DNA of 64,000 nucleotides from Clostridiales bacterium Firm_13 (GTDB lineage Bacteria; Bacillota; Clostridia; Saccharofermentanales; Saccharofermentanaceae): NCBI GenBank assembly GCA_001603035.1, contig LVAS01000059.1, positions 1 to 64,000 of the forward strand, read 5' to 3'. Shown piece by piece: positions 45,539 to 54,046 of this stretch (position 1 is its first letter; each line of letters starts with the position of its first letter). The notes under the pieces were generated by a model. It saw only the letters and a program-made list of their open reading frames with translations, ran no database searches and was not told where the DNA came from. The position numbers and the translations under genes were made by a program.

Positions 45539-46093
45539 TCACTCTATTTCTATAAATGTTAAGTAATGATCGTCAGTATAATAAATACTTCCATCGCTCC
45601 CTACAATGAATCTTTGAGCATCTCTATCTGCATTAGGCAATTTATTATTTACATCAAACTCCTTATAGGTAATTGAATTGCCAGCACCATCCATCGTTGG
45701 CAATTTACCATCTCTGTTAAGATATTTACTTCCGGATGAAGTACCAGGGGTTTGTCCAGAAACAGATCCTTTCCAGCCAGACTCGTCATACTTACCATAC
45801 ATTTCCTGTGCATTTTCAGGTAGATCGTCTATATTGCCTTTACTGACTAAATTTGATCTCTCCCCGCTCGATTGAAAATCATTCAAATCCTTAGCAAAGT
45901 ATATCGCAGAACTGGCAGCTGTTGTTAGTCCTAATTCAGCTACTAAAGCACCTTCGGCAGTTGCAGCAAGCGATCCAACCAGGACAACTGCTCCAACACC
46001 GGTTTCTGAAAGAGCTGCAGAAACCACATCTACTATGCCTCCTCCAGCAACAAGTGTTCCCCCTGCTTCAATCTCAGCAGCAGAAACAACCAT
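45539..46093 (-). CDS. Guanyl-specific ribonuclease (RNase Sa/T1-type) Rhs toxin tip, detached from the core by a frameshift
   Basis: An Ala/Gly/Val-rich hydrophobic segment (about 1-70) precedes the ribonuclease domain (about 110-184). The catalytic set of the N1/T1 family is present: Glu145 in ITYKEFDVN, Arg161 in AQRFIVG and His176 in YYTDDHYLTF. The first ATG at 46093 has no ribosome-binding site, and the frame continues upstream (GGKIIGDASS) into the run of five A where the Rhs frame ends, so this is the natural C-terminus of that protein. As it stands the tip would not be made fused to the core. Confidence 0.85.
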   Translation of the reverse strand: MVVSAAEIEAGGTLVAGGGIVDVVSAALSETGVGAVVLVGSLAATAEGALVAELGLTTAASSAIYFAKDLNDFQSSGERSNLVSKGNIDDLPENAQEMYGKYDESGWKGSVSGQTPGTSSGSKYLNRDGKLPTMDGAGNSITYKEFDVNNKLPNADRDAQRFIVGSDGSIYYTDDHYLTFIEIE

Positions 46094-46110
46094 ACTAGAA
46101 GCATCACCGA

Positions 46111-48756
46111 TTATTTTTCCACCGCAATATGCCTTTTATCTTTTGCAATATTATTTGTGATATTTTTTTCAAAACTGTCAATGCTTTCCATAGTTTTGCC
46201 ATATTGTCCGAAAGCATTGAGTATTTTGTTGCCTGGTGTCGCTCCTGGAGAAGCGATACTAGCCAATAGAGCGGCATTCATCAGAACAGGTGTCACGACA
46301 AGATCTTTGACCAAAGCTGTGCCATATCCAAGCATCGCAGATTGACACGAATTACTAAAGCTCTGGAGATTTTTTATCACTTTTGTTGATGTCATTGGAT
46401 CTTTTTTTTGATTATCTAGTTTGGTTTGTGTAGCCTCGGTTCGCAACTGATAATCATACGCATCCATCGTTGAAGATTTTCTTTTTCTTGGGTGATCGCC
46501 AATCTCTATGCCTTCCACCTCGCGGTGCCCCGTCGGATCTGAATACATCAGCGGTTCGTTATGACAATACGTATAGAGGTTCAGGCTGAGTGCGTCGTTG
46601 CGTTTTCCAGTGTAGGTATCCTCCTGGATGAACCGCGCGGTCACCGGGTTGTACATGCGGGCGTTCAGATAGTAGAGTCCGGTCTCCGGATCGTACTGGT
46701 ATCCGGCATAAAGGATATTGCTCGTCACCGTTCCCATCTGATCGAGGATATTACCAAATGCATCGTAATAATATGTCGCGGCGATCGTTCCGTCTGCCGC
46801 AAGGAGGGCCGTGACATCCGCATGCCCGTTGTAGAAGTAGAAGAAGGTGTCTTCTCCGAAGGTGCGGGAGATTAGGTTCAGGCCGTAGACGTTGCGGCCC
46901 GTTTGATCGCCGAGTGCATTCAATTCCAGTATGACTTTGTCGTACTCGTACAGATAGCGGGTCAGACTTGCGTTGACGGATTTTCCGACGCGAAGGCCGT
47001 CCCCGTTGTAGGTGTTTACGACGGTGGTACCGTCGGAGGTGATGGTCTGAACCAGCTGATTGAGTAGATCGTAAGTATTGTTCTGTTCGAGCACGAGTGC
47101 TCCGGCGATTCCGTCGGTGTATGTGACCGATGTGACCGTCAGGAGATTTCCGTTGTTGTCGTAAAGGTAGTCGGTGGCCTTGGTCTCTGTTCCATTCAAG
47201 TTTTCCGTTGTTCGCGTGAGTCGGTTCTGCGAGTCATATGTGTAGGTTGTTGCGGTTACATCGCTACCCTCGGTCTCGGTCTGGGACGAGCGGTTGCCGG
47301 CGGTATCGTACGAATATGCCGTACTCTTGCCGGACGGCTCGACGACTGTGAGCAGTCGATTCACGACATCGTATGTATAGGTTGTGGTGCCTTTGGAGTC
47401 GGTTTTCGTGAGGAGATTGTGGGCGGCGTCGTAGGTGTACGCATACGTGTCGATGATTGTACCGTCAATCGCCTTGTTGACCAAGGTCTTCAGGAGCTTA
47501 TCTGCCGTATAGGTGTAGTCCTCGCGCGAGCCGTTGCCGTAGATGACGCTCTGAAGCGAGCCGTCGGCGTAGTAGGAGTAGGCAGTCGTCATGCTGTCGG
47601 CCAGTACATAGATAAGGCGTCCGACACGGTCGTAGACCTTCACCGTGGTATTGCCCTTGGGGTCGACGGTGGATTCGGCTGAGCAGCCGGCATCGAAGCC
47701 GTCGGTGATGTCATACGTGTAGAACGATGTCCCGATGTCCGGAACAGTCTTCGTGGTCGTCCGATTCCAGGCGTCGTAGGTGCGCGTCGTCGTGCCGGTA
47801 CCGTCAGTCATTGTCAGGACGTTGCCGTTGCTGTCATACGTATAGGTAATGGCTTGCGAAGTCGTGCCTTGTGTCACCGTTTTACTTAGAAGATTTCCGT
47901 GAATGTCATAAACATATACGGTGACTGCTCCGTTCCGATCCGTTACGGTCGACAGTTTTCCGTCGGCGGTATAGGTGTACGAAGTTATTTTTGTTGCGTC
48001 GTACGAATAGTTCCCACGTGGGCCGGTTCTTCCTCCCGCACGGATCAAACGGACCGTCAGGTTCGCATAGTTGTACTCATATGTGGTTACGTTTCCGGCC
48101 GCGTCGGTCATGGTCAGTACATTGCCGGCATGATCGTAGGTATAGACTGTCGTCTCTCCGTTAGGCAGTGTCACTTGGGTCAAGCGGCCAAGACAATCGT
48201 AGGTGTAGTGCGTTGTATTTCCAAGACCGTCGGTTGCGGAGTCCAGATTCCCCCTGTTGTCGTACGTCTGGTTGCGTGTATCGCCAGAAGGATCGATCGT
48301 TTTGATGAGACGGTTATTCTTGTCATACTGATAAGATGTCGTCTGATCGAGCGCGTTTGTCGCAGTGATCTGTCGGCTGTTCAGGTCGTATGTATACTTC
48401 ATCACGGTATGGTTATAGGCGTCGGTGACGAGTATGAGACGGTTCAGAGAATCGTAGGTGTTTGTGGTCGCATTCCCGAGCCAATCTGTTTTGGCGACGA
48501 CATTCCCGTTCGAATCGTACGATACGGTGGTTGTCTTGCCGCCGAGCGAGGAAGCCTTGGCGCGGTTTAACGAGTCGTAGGTCGTCTCCGTGATATTGCC
48601 GTTGCCGTCCGTCGAAAAGCGAAGGTTCCCGTTCTTGTCATAAGCATAGATTTGAGAGATTGCCTCTGTTCCGTCAATCTTACTTTGCGTCTTTGCAATC
48701 ACTCGCCCAAGGCTGTCATACGTGTATGTCTCAAGAAGTCCGGCGGAGGTCCACAT
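46111..48756 (-). CDS. Rhs/YD-repeat protein core, 5'-truncated
   Basis: 881 aa made almost entirely of YD repeats (TYDSLGRV, AYDKNGN, TYDSLNRL and many more) that form the Rhs cocoon, ending with the core motif NPVTARFIQEDTYTG...YSDPTGH near residue 740. A 140-residue variable region follows and stops at the TAA 46113-46111. The frame in front of ATG 48756 still reads like a repeat (YDHSGRTSR) up to a TGA, so the N-terminal secretion part has been lost, next to the divergent dipeptidase gene. One missing base in the A-run 46114-46118 separates it from the RNase tip. Export is doubtful without the missing part. Confidence 0.85.
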   Translation of the reverse strand: MWTSAGLLETYTYDSLGRVIAKTQSKIDGTEAISQIYAYDKNGNLRFSTDGNGNITETTYDSLNRAKASSLGGKTTTVSYDSNGNVVAKTDWLGNATTNTYDSLNRLILVTDAYNHTVMKYTYDLNSRQITATNALDQTTSYQYDKNNRLIKTIDPSGDTRNQTYDNRGNLDSATDGLGNTTHYTYDCLGRLTQVTLPNGETTVYTYDHAGNVLTMTDAAGNVTTYEYNYANLTVRLIRAGGRTGPRGNYSYDATKITSYTYTADGKLSTVTDRNGAVTVYVYDIHGNLLSKTVTQGTTSQAITYTYDSNGNVLTMTDGTGTTTRTYDAWNRTTTKTVPDIGTSFYTYDITDGFDAGCSAESTVDPKGNTTVKVYDRVGRLIYVLADSMTTAYSYYADGSLQSVIYGNGSREDYTYTADKLLKTLVNKAIDGTIIDTYAYTYDAAHNLLTKTDSKGTTTYTYDVVNRLLTVVEPSGKSTAYSYDTAGNRSSQTETEGSDVTATTYTYDSQNRLTRTTENLNGTETKATDYLYDNNGNLLTVTSVTYTDGIAGALVLEQNNTYDLLNQLVQTITSDGTTVVNTYNGDGLRVGKSVNASLTRYLYEYDKVILELNALGDQTGRNVYGLNLISRTFGEDTFFYFYNGHADVTALLAADGTIAATYYYDAFGNILDQMGTVTSNILYAGYQYDPETGLYYLNARMYNPVTARFIQEDTYTGKRNDALSLNLYTYCHNEPLMYSDPTGHREVEGIEIGDHPRKRKSSTMDAYDYQLRTEATQTKLDNQKKDPMTSTKVIKNLQSFSNSCQSAMLGYGTALVKDLVVTPVLMNAALLASIASPGATPGNKILNAFGQYGKTMESIDSFEKNITNNIAKDKRHIAVEK
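46526..47459 (-). repeat. 934-bp direct repeat of the Rhs core (copy 1)
   Basis: Same length and orientation as 38742-39675; differences are isolated substitutions, one of which creates the nonsense codon in the other copy. Confidence 0.85.
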
Positions 48757-48904
48757 CCGGGATGTTCTGCCGGAATGATCATATTTTCAATACATATTTC
48801 TTATCTCTATATTCGAATTTTGTAAAACCACTATCGCAACTCCACACCGAACAAGAATCGCACAAAGTGATAAAATGTATTCACCAAATCTTCGGAGGTA
48901 CAAT

Positions 48905-50242
48905 ATGATTCCTTTCCATTCCGCCGATCTTAGCCCGGAGGAGAAACGTGACACGCTGGATACCTTGCGGCGAATTGTCGCGATTCCCAGTGTCAAAGGG
49001 GCTCCCCTGCCCCAAGCACCCTTTGGTAAAGCGACTGTCGACGCCCTTCGTCTTATGCTGGATCTTGGTTCTGAGATGGGTTTTCGAACAAAGAATTTAG
49101 ACGGCTATGCCGGTTATATCGAATGGGGGCAAGGGGACAAATTGATCGGTGTCCTCTGTCACCTCGATGTGGTTCCCGCCGCTTCAGGATGGTCTCATGA
49201 CCCGTTCACGCTTCGTCGTGAGAACGGCAGACTGATCGGTCGCGGAATTAACGACGATAAAGGGCCGGCTGTCGCCACGCTTTATGCGATGAAGAAGCTG
49301 CGAGATTCCGGATTTGTTCCTACTTGCAGAATCCGCCTGATCTTGGGATTGGATGAGGAGTCCGGCTCAGAGTGTATGAAGTATTATGTGGAGCACGAGG
49401 AATTGCCAGCGTTGGGATTTACACCGGACGCCGATTTCCCGGCGATTTTTGCGGAGAAAGGCATTCTTCACCTTGCGATTCGCGGACCCGTTTCAACGCG
49501 TTTTCGTGCGAAGGCCGGTGAGCGTCCCAACATGGTTCCGGCCGAATGCGCGATTACGGATCTTAAAGAAGGCCGAATTGTAACTGGAAGCGGTATTCCT
49601 GCGCATGCCTCGATTCCGGATGCCGGAGTGAATGCAATTGACAAAGCGATTCTGGCACTCGGGACCGTTGTCGCCGAGGATGTCTTACTTCGGTTCTACT
49701 TCGACGCCGTCTACAAGGATACGGCGGGAGAGAAACTTCTGGGCGAGTGTTTGGAAGACTTGTCCGGGGCGCTTACTTTGAATGCGGGCATTTTGAATAT
49801 GACCGAAGAATATTCGGAATTAATTCTAGATATTCGTTATCCGGTAACACTTGACGGAGGGGCACTAATCGCACGAATTAAGAATGCTCTTCTGCCCTAC
49901 GAAACGCTCGAATTGATCGTAATGAGTCATCAAAAGCCGCTCCACAAGGAGCCGAATGATCCGTTGATTCAAGCCCTGGTTCGCGTTTACGGAAATTATG
50001 AGGATGAAGCCCTGGAAAAGTTGAACGAGCACGAGTACATCGCGCACAGGGCTCCCGAACCGATCGCAATCGGCGGAGGAACATATGCCAGAAGTATGCC
50101 CGGTTTCTGTGCGTTCGGCCCGCAATTTCCCTGGGAGGAAACGCAGGCGCATCAAGCGGACGAATCGGAGAATGAGGAGATCATGTACTTGCTCGTGCGT
50201 CTTTATACCGATGCTTTGGCTGAGTTAACGCAAATCGTCTGA
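48905..50242 (+). CDS. pepV: M20-family dipeptidase (PepV/Sapep-like)
   Basis: Zinc dipeptidase releasing amino acids from short peptides in the cytoplasm. Metal ligands are in CHLDVVPAASGW, GRGINDDKGP and LGLDEESGSE; GIPAHASIPDAG is the dimer-domain His block and AIGGGTYAR the C-terminal substrate site. The ATG at 48905 has CGGAGG 7 nt upstream; the longer frame from 48875 is unsupported. 445 aa. It is the chromosomal flank of the Rhs array on the right and is convergent with the NlpC/P60 gene. Confidence 0.92.
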   Translation: MIPFHSADLSPEEKRDTLDTLRRIVAIPSVKGAPLPQAPFGKATVDALRLMLDLGSEMGFRTKNLDGYAGYIEWGQGDKLIGVLCHLDVVPAASGWSHDPFTLRRENGRLIGRGINDDKGPAVATLYAMKKLRDSGFVPTCRIRLILGLDEESGSECMKYYVEHEELPALGFTPDADFPAIFAEKGILHLAIRGPVSTRFRAKAGERPNMVPAECAITDLKEGRIVTGSGIPAHASIPDAGVNAIDKAILALGTVVAEDVLLRFYFDAVYKDTAGEKLLGECLEDLSGALTLNAGILNMTEEYSELILDIRYPVTLDGGALIARIKNALLPYETLELIVMSHQKPLHKEPNDPLIQALVRVYGNYEDEALEKLNEHEYIAHRAPEPIAIGGGTYARSMPGFCAFGPQFPWEETQAHQADESENEEIMYLLVRLYTDALAELTQIV

Positions 50243-50254
50243 ATGGTAAACAAA

Positions 50255-50303
50255 AAGAGGCTGTCGCTCCGAGCATGCATTGTCGGAGCGGCAGCCTCTT
50301 TGC
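50255..50303. terminator. Bidirectional terminator between pepV and the NlpC/P60 gene
   Basis: AAGAGGCTGtCgCTCCGA and TCGGAGCGGCAGCCTCTT form a long stem flanked by A-rich and T-rich ends, suitable for both convergent genes. Confidence 0.85.
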
Positions 50304-50314
50304 ATTATGTCTTC

Positions 50315-51598
50315 TTACAAAAAGCGCCGAATCGTCGTGACGTATGTCATCGAGAAAGAAGTCTCGACGATCGAATTGCGGCTGCTGGATGCGTGAACAA
50401 TGGATCCTCCGCCGATATACACCGCGACATGATCAACCACGCCGTTCCCGGAATAATCGAAGCAGACAACGTCTCCCGGCTGAATGTCAGCAATGTCAAC
50501 GGCAGTTCCCATACCCGCAATCGTATTGGAGTAGTGCGGCAACGAGATTCCGTACTTGGTGCTGTAAATATAATCAACAAATCCGGAGCAATCGAATCCG
50601 CTCGGTGAAGATCCGGTAAATACGTAACGGACTCCGATGAAAGAACGACAGTAGGTCGCAAGATCCGAAGACGGATCGGCCGGAGTCACAGAAGAACCTC
50701 CGCCGGAACTCCCGCTCCCTCCGCCCGACGAGTTACTCGGAGCGGAAGAAGAGACAAGTTTGGCCAATACATATGTGTCCTTCACGGTACGATACCAACC
50801 GTTACTTGTCTTCGCGACGACATCGATCGCGGATCCGATCGAAAGCGTCTTAGCGACAGAATAATCGGTACCGGGTCCCGTGCGAACGTTAATCTCGCCG
50901 ATCGCATAGAACGTGCCTGATGCGGAAGACTCAGTAACCGCCGGCTTAGGTGTGGGCGTAGGCGTGGGTGTAGGCGTGGGTGTAGGCGTCGCAATGAATG
51001 CGGTCGAGACAAAAGAAGTAAGTACATATCCCTTCGTCCCGTCGGCCAACTGCAACTGCGACCAAGAAGATCCTATACCGGTACGCGTCGCGGAATTGGA
51101 ATACTGTAAAGTTGCCACCAGATCCCCGGCCGCACTCGGCGCGGAGCGGACGTTGACACCGGAAGTGTTGATATAAATCGTCGTATTGTCCGGAGTAAAC
51201 ATCGACGGATCAAGAAGTTCGACCGGTACGCCATTCTCTTCATGTTCCGAAATCGTATATGTATTGTTCTGCACCGCAAGTCCGGTTCCTGAATCCGATG
51301 TCTGCGAAGCAAGCGTCGCAGATCCCTCTTCTTCGAAAGACGCAGCAAGTAATGCCGTGTCATTGCGGTCGGTAAGGTCATACATGTCATCCGCTACCGG
51401 GAGATAGTCGGCGGAACCGAGCGTGCTCTCGGCGGGAACCTGAAGATATATGTCGCGGGAATAACCCGCAGTAAAAAACGGAATGATGCCCACAACGATA
51501 AGCGTGCCTGAAACAACGGCGCAAGCACGCACAAAACGACCTCGGTTCAATCGAAATCGCAAAGGATTATTATTCTCTCTATTCTGTCGAATCTTCAT
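50315..51598 (-). CDS. SH3-domain NlpC/P60 peptidoglycan hydrolase
   Basis: Cell-wall D,L-endopeptidase. An N-terminal membrane anchor or uncleaved signal (ACAVVSGTLIVVGIIPFF) is followed by two bacterial SH3 domains (NVRSAPSAAGDLV, NVRTGPGTDYSVA) joined by a (TP)n linker, a Gly/Ser linker, and the C-terminal NlpC/P60 domain with the catalytic Cys in GFDCSGFVDYI and His in VDHVAVYIGG. Start at ATG 51598 with GGAGG upstream gives 427 aa. A TATAAT lies about 95 nt upstream. The leader is too short for a ydaO-type riboswitch. Confidence 0.92.
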   Translation of the reverse strand: MKIRQNRENNNPLRFRLNRGRFVRACAVVSGTLIVVGIIPFFTAGYSRDIYLQVPAESTLGSADYLPVADDMYDLTDRNDTALLAASFEEEGSATLASQTSDSGTGLAVQNNTYTISEHEENGVPVELLDPSMFTPDNTTIYINTSGVNVRSAPSAAGDLVATLQYSNSATRTGIGSSWSQLQLADGTKGYVLTSFVSTAFIATPTPTPTPTPTPTPKPAVTESSASGTFYAIGEINVRTGPGTDYSVAKTLSIGSAIDVVAKTSNGWYRTVKDTYVLAKLVSSSAPSNSSGGGSGSSGGGSSVTPADPSSDLATYCRSFIGVRYVFTGSSPSGFDCSGFVDYIYSTKYGISLPHYSNTIAGMGTAVDIADIQPGDVVCFDYSGNGVVDHVAVYIGGGSIVHASSSRNSIVETSFSMTYVTTIRRFL

Positions 51599-51693
51599 TC
51601 TACGAATGCCTCCAGCTACGGTCTGTTCTGTTAACACCTGTGTCACAAACTCATCTTGTCAAAAAGATCAGAGCTTGACTTTCGTACGAGCTA

Positions 51694-51699
51694 ATTATA
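51694..51699 (-). promoter_or_regulatory. Likely -10 box of the NlpC/P60 gene
   Basis: A perfect TATAAT on the minus strand about 95 nt before the start. No convincing -35 at 17 nt, so support is partial. Confidence 0.4.
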
Positions 51700-51884
51700 G
51701 TGCATTTGTACAGGAGCGAGAACCCCTGTTGCCGAATTGTAACATTTGTTCGCAATCTTGTCCAATTTCTTCGGAAATTGAAATCGGCTTTTCTCTAGCA
51801 CATTGAGGTATTGTGAATAAACTGTCATATAGTTTCCAGCGCAAAATTCTGTTATTTTGTTTCGATTGTCAAAATAAAAACGCG

Positions 51885-51933
51885 AAAAAAACCGGGTCCC
51901 TTTTGAACAAAAAGTTCAAAAAAGACCCGGTTA
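51885..51933 (-). terminator. Terminator after ispH-rpsA
   Basis: AACCGGGTC/GACCCGGTT outer stem with an inner TTTTGAAC/GTTCAAAA palindrome, followed by a run of seven T on the minus strand. Confidence 0.9.
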
Positions 51934-51964
51934 AATGTTGCTAAAATGTTACAGAAACAAAGGA

Positions 51965-54046
51965 TTACTCTTCGTTGGTCGGCGCTTCGGCCTCGTTAGT
52001 CGTTGCTTCGGCCTCGTTTGTCGTTGCTTCGGCTTCTTCAACACGAGCTTCTTCCTGTACAGCAGGAGCTTCTTCGTCCAATTCCTTCATCGCGGGATCG
52101 ATCGGTTCGACCTCCTTGATGCTGATGCTGATACGGCGCGCCTCATTGCTGACTTCCAGAACGCGGGCGTCGACCTCCATGCCTTCCTTAAGAACATCAT
52201 CCGGCTTATTCAGGCGAACGTTCGAAATCTGCGAGACATGGCAAAGTGCGTCAAGGCCGGGTTCAATCTCGACAAAGGCGCCAAACTGGAACATACGGAC
52301 TACCTTACCGTGAACGATCGAACCGACCGGGAAACGATCTTCGACGTCATGATACGGATCGTCCTCCGCCTTCTTGTACCCGAGAGAAATACGCTTCTTC
52401 TCCGGATCAAAGTCCTTGACGAATACGTCGATGGTATCGCCGACCTTAACAACTTCAGAAGGATGACGGATACGATTCCAAGAGAGCTCCGAAACGTGGA
52501 CAAGACCGTCAACTCCGCCGATATCGACAAAAGCTCCGAAGTCGGTAAGACTTCTCACGACGCCCTCATAATGCGCTCCGACAACAATCGAATCCCAAAC
52601 CTCGTCGGCTTTGGCTCTGCGAATGTTATTGAGCAACGAACGGCGGGAACCGGATACGCGTAAGCGGCGCTTGTCCGGGTCGTACTGCGTGATCAGAATC
52701 TGAAGCGTCTTGCCACGGTACGAATCAAGATCGTCTACGGCATTCATCTCCAGTTGTGTACGGTGAATATAAATATCCACACCGCCAAGAGTAGCGATAA
52801 CACCGTCCTTGACTACATTCGTCACTTTGACGGTAACGGGAGTCTTATTCTCATAAGCTTCCTCAATCTGTGCCTTGTATTTGCCGAAGTCTACATGCGC
52901 CTTGGAGAGTATAATCTCCTTACCCATATCCGAATTCCTGACACTGCGAACATACACCTCAATCTCACGATGTTCGGCGATGGCGGCATCCAGATCAAAA
53001 TCCGGATCATTGGCAAATTCGTGACGAGGGATCCTTCCTTCGGACTTATCATGGACATCAACATAGACATACTCATTATCAGCCGAAGTAATCGCTCCCT
53101 TCACAGTAGCGTTCTTTCTCAGCTGGGGAATACTATCAATGTAATCCCCGAAGTTGATGTCCGTCTGTTCCTGATTGGTCGTGGCCTCGTTCTCACTCAT
53201 TGTTCGGATAACCTCCCTGATTATGCTTGACGGCGTAGACGCACCCGCGGTGATACCAACAGTAACATCCTTACCGGTCCAATCAAGGCCGGGAAGAATA
53301 TGCCGTAAGTCATCCGCACCACCGATAAGGTACGTGTCGGCGCAACGACTCTTGCAGATATCAAAAAGCTTCATTGTGTTCGAACTTGTACGCGATCCTA
53401 TCACAAAGACATAATCGCAAAGGTCCGACAACTCGCTCGCTTCCCTCTGTCTGTTTTCAGTCGTACTACATATTGTATCAAAAATCCTGCCTTTTGCAAT
53501 TTTATTCTTGATGTTTTCACGGATTTTATCGAATTCTGCGGCAGAAAAAGTCGTTTGAGAGACTAAAATGGTCCGTTCCGGATCGAAATGCTGATCGAGC
53601 GCTTCGGCGGTGCTACCGACGACAAGACAAGGATCCAACGCTTCTCCGCAGATCCCTTCTACTTCCGGGTGGCCCTTTGCACCGGCTATCATTACTTGAT
53701 ATCCCTTTGCCGATTCTTCTCGTACGATTTTGTGAATCTTCTCGACAAAAGGACATGTGCAGTCAATCAGATCGCAGCCCTTATCTGTCAAAACGCGACG
53801 GATATCCGGACGGATTCCGTGTGCGCGTATGATAACCGTACTTTCGGGAAGAATTTCTTCGGTGGTGTCGACAAGAAGAATGCCGCGAGACAGAAGGTCT
53901 TCGATCACGCTCTCGTTATGCGTCAGCGCACCGAGCATATAGGTCGGCATCTTGCGATTCGTATCTTCCAGGCAAGTATACGCTCTGCGGACGGCTTGAT
54001 CGACGCCAAAGCAAAAACCGGAGGTCTTTGCGACGATCAGACGCAT
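51965..54046 (-). CDS. ispH: Fusion of HMBPP reductase (IspH) and ribosomal protein S1-type domains
   Basis: 693 aa. Residues 1-280 are IspH, the last MEP-pathway enzyme, with iron-sulfur cysteines in TSGFCFGVDQAV, DCTCPFVEKI and FDTICSTTENRQ. From about 300 four S1 RNA-binding repeats follow (for example VRSLTDFGAFVDIGGVDGLV and VVRMFQFGAFVEIEPGLDAL). The fusion is well known in Clostridia. The tail is a tandem acidic repeat (EAEATTNEAEATTNE). The start overlaps cmk by 10 nt, mirroring the cmk-rpsA order of other bacteria. Whether the S1 half acts on the ribosome is not shown by sequence. Confidence 0.96.
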   Translation of the reverse strand: MRLIVAKTSGFCFGVDQAVRRAYTCLEDTNRKMPTYMLGALTHNESVIEDLLSRGILLVDTTEEILPESTVIIRAHGIRPDIRRVLTDKGCDLIDCTCPFVEKIHKIVREESAKGYQVMIAGAKGHPEVEGICGEALDPCLVVGSTAEALDQHFDPERTILVSQTTFSAAEFDKIRENIKNKIAKGRIFDTICSTTENRQREASELSDLCDYVFVIGSRTSSNTMKLFDICKSRCADTYLIGGADDLRHILPGLDWTGKDVTVGITAGASTPSSIIREVIRTMSENEATTNQEQTDINFGDYIDSIPQLRKNATVKGAITSADNEYVYVDVHDKSEGRIPRHEFANDPDFDLDAAIAEHREIEVYVRSVRNSDMGKEIILSKAHVDFGKYKAQIEEAYENKTPVTVKVTNVVKDGVIATLGGVDIYIHRTQLEMNAVDDLDSYRGKTLQILITQYDPDKRRLRVSGSRRSLLNNIRRAKADEVWDSIVVGAHYEGVVRSLTDFGAFVDIGGVDGLVHVSELSWNRIRHPSEVVKVGDTIDVFVKDFDPEKKRISLGYKKAEDDPYHDVEDRFPVGSIVHGKVVRMFQFGAFVEIEPGLDALCHVSQISNVRLNKPDDVLKEGMEVDARVLEVSNEARRISISIKEVEPIDPAMKELDEEAPAVQEEARVEEAEATTNEAEATTNEAEAPTNEE

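Noticed and set aside
46526-48570. Long plus-strand frames antisense to the Rhs core (for example 47899-48570)
   Set aside because: They are shadows of the repetitive YD codons and have no ribosome-binding sites or family features.
50935-50992. Repeats GTGGGCGTAGGCGTGGGT as a possible regulatory array
   Set aside because: They encode the Thr-Pro linker of the NlpC/P60 protein in frame.
51600-51760. Possible c-di-AMP (ydaO-type) riboswitch ahead of the NlpC/P60 gene
   Set aside because: The predicted leader is only about 90 nt and lacks the required paired elements.
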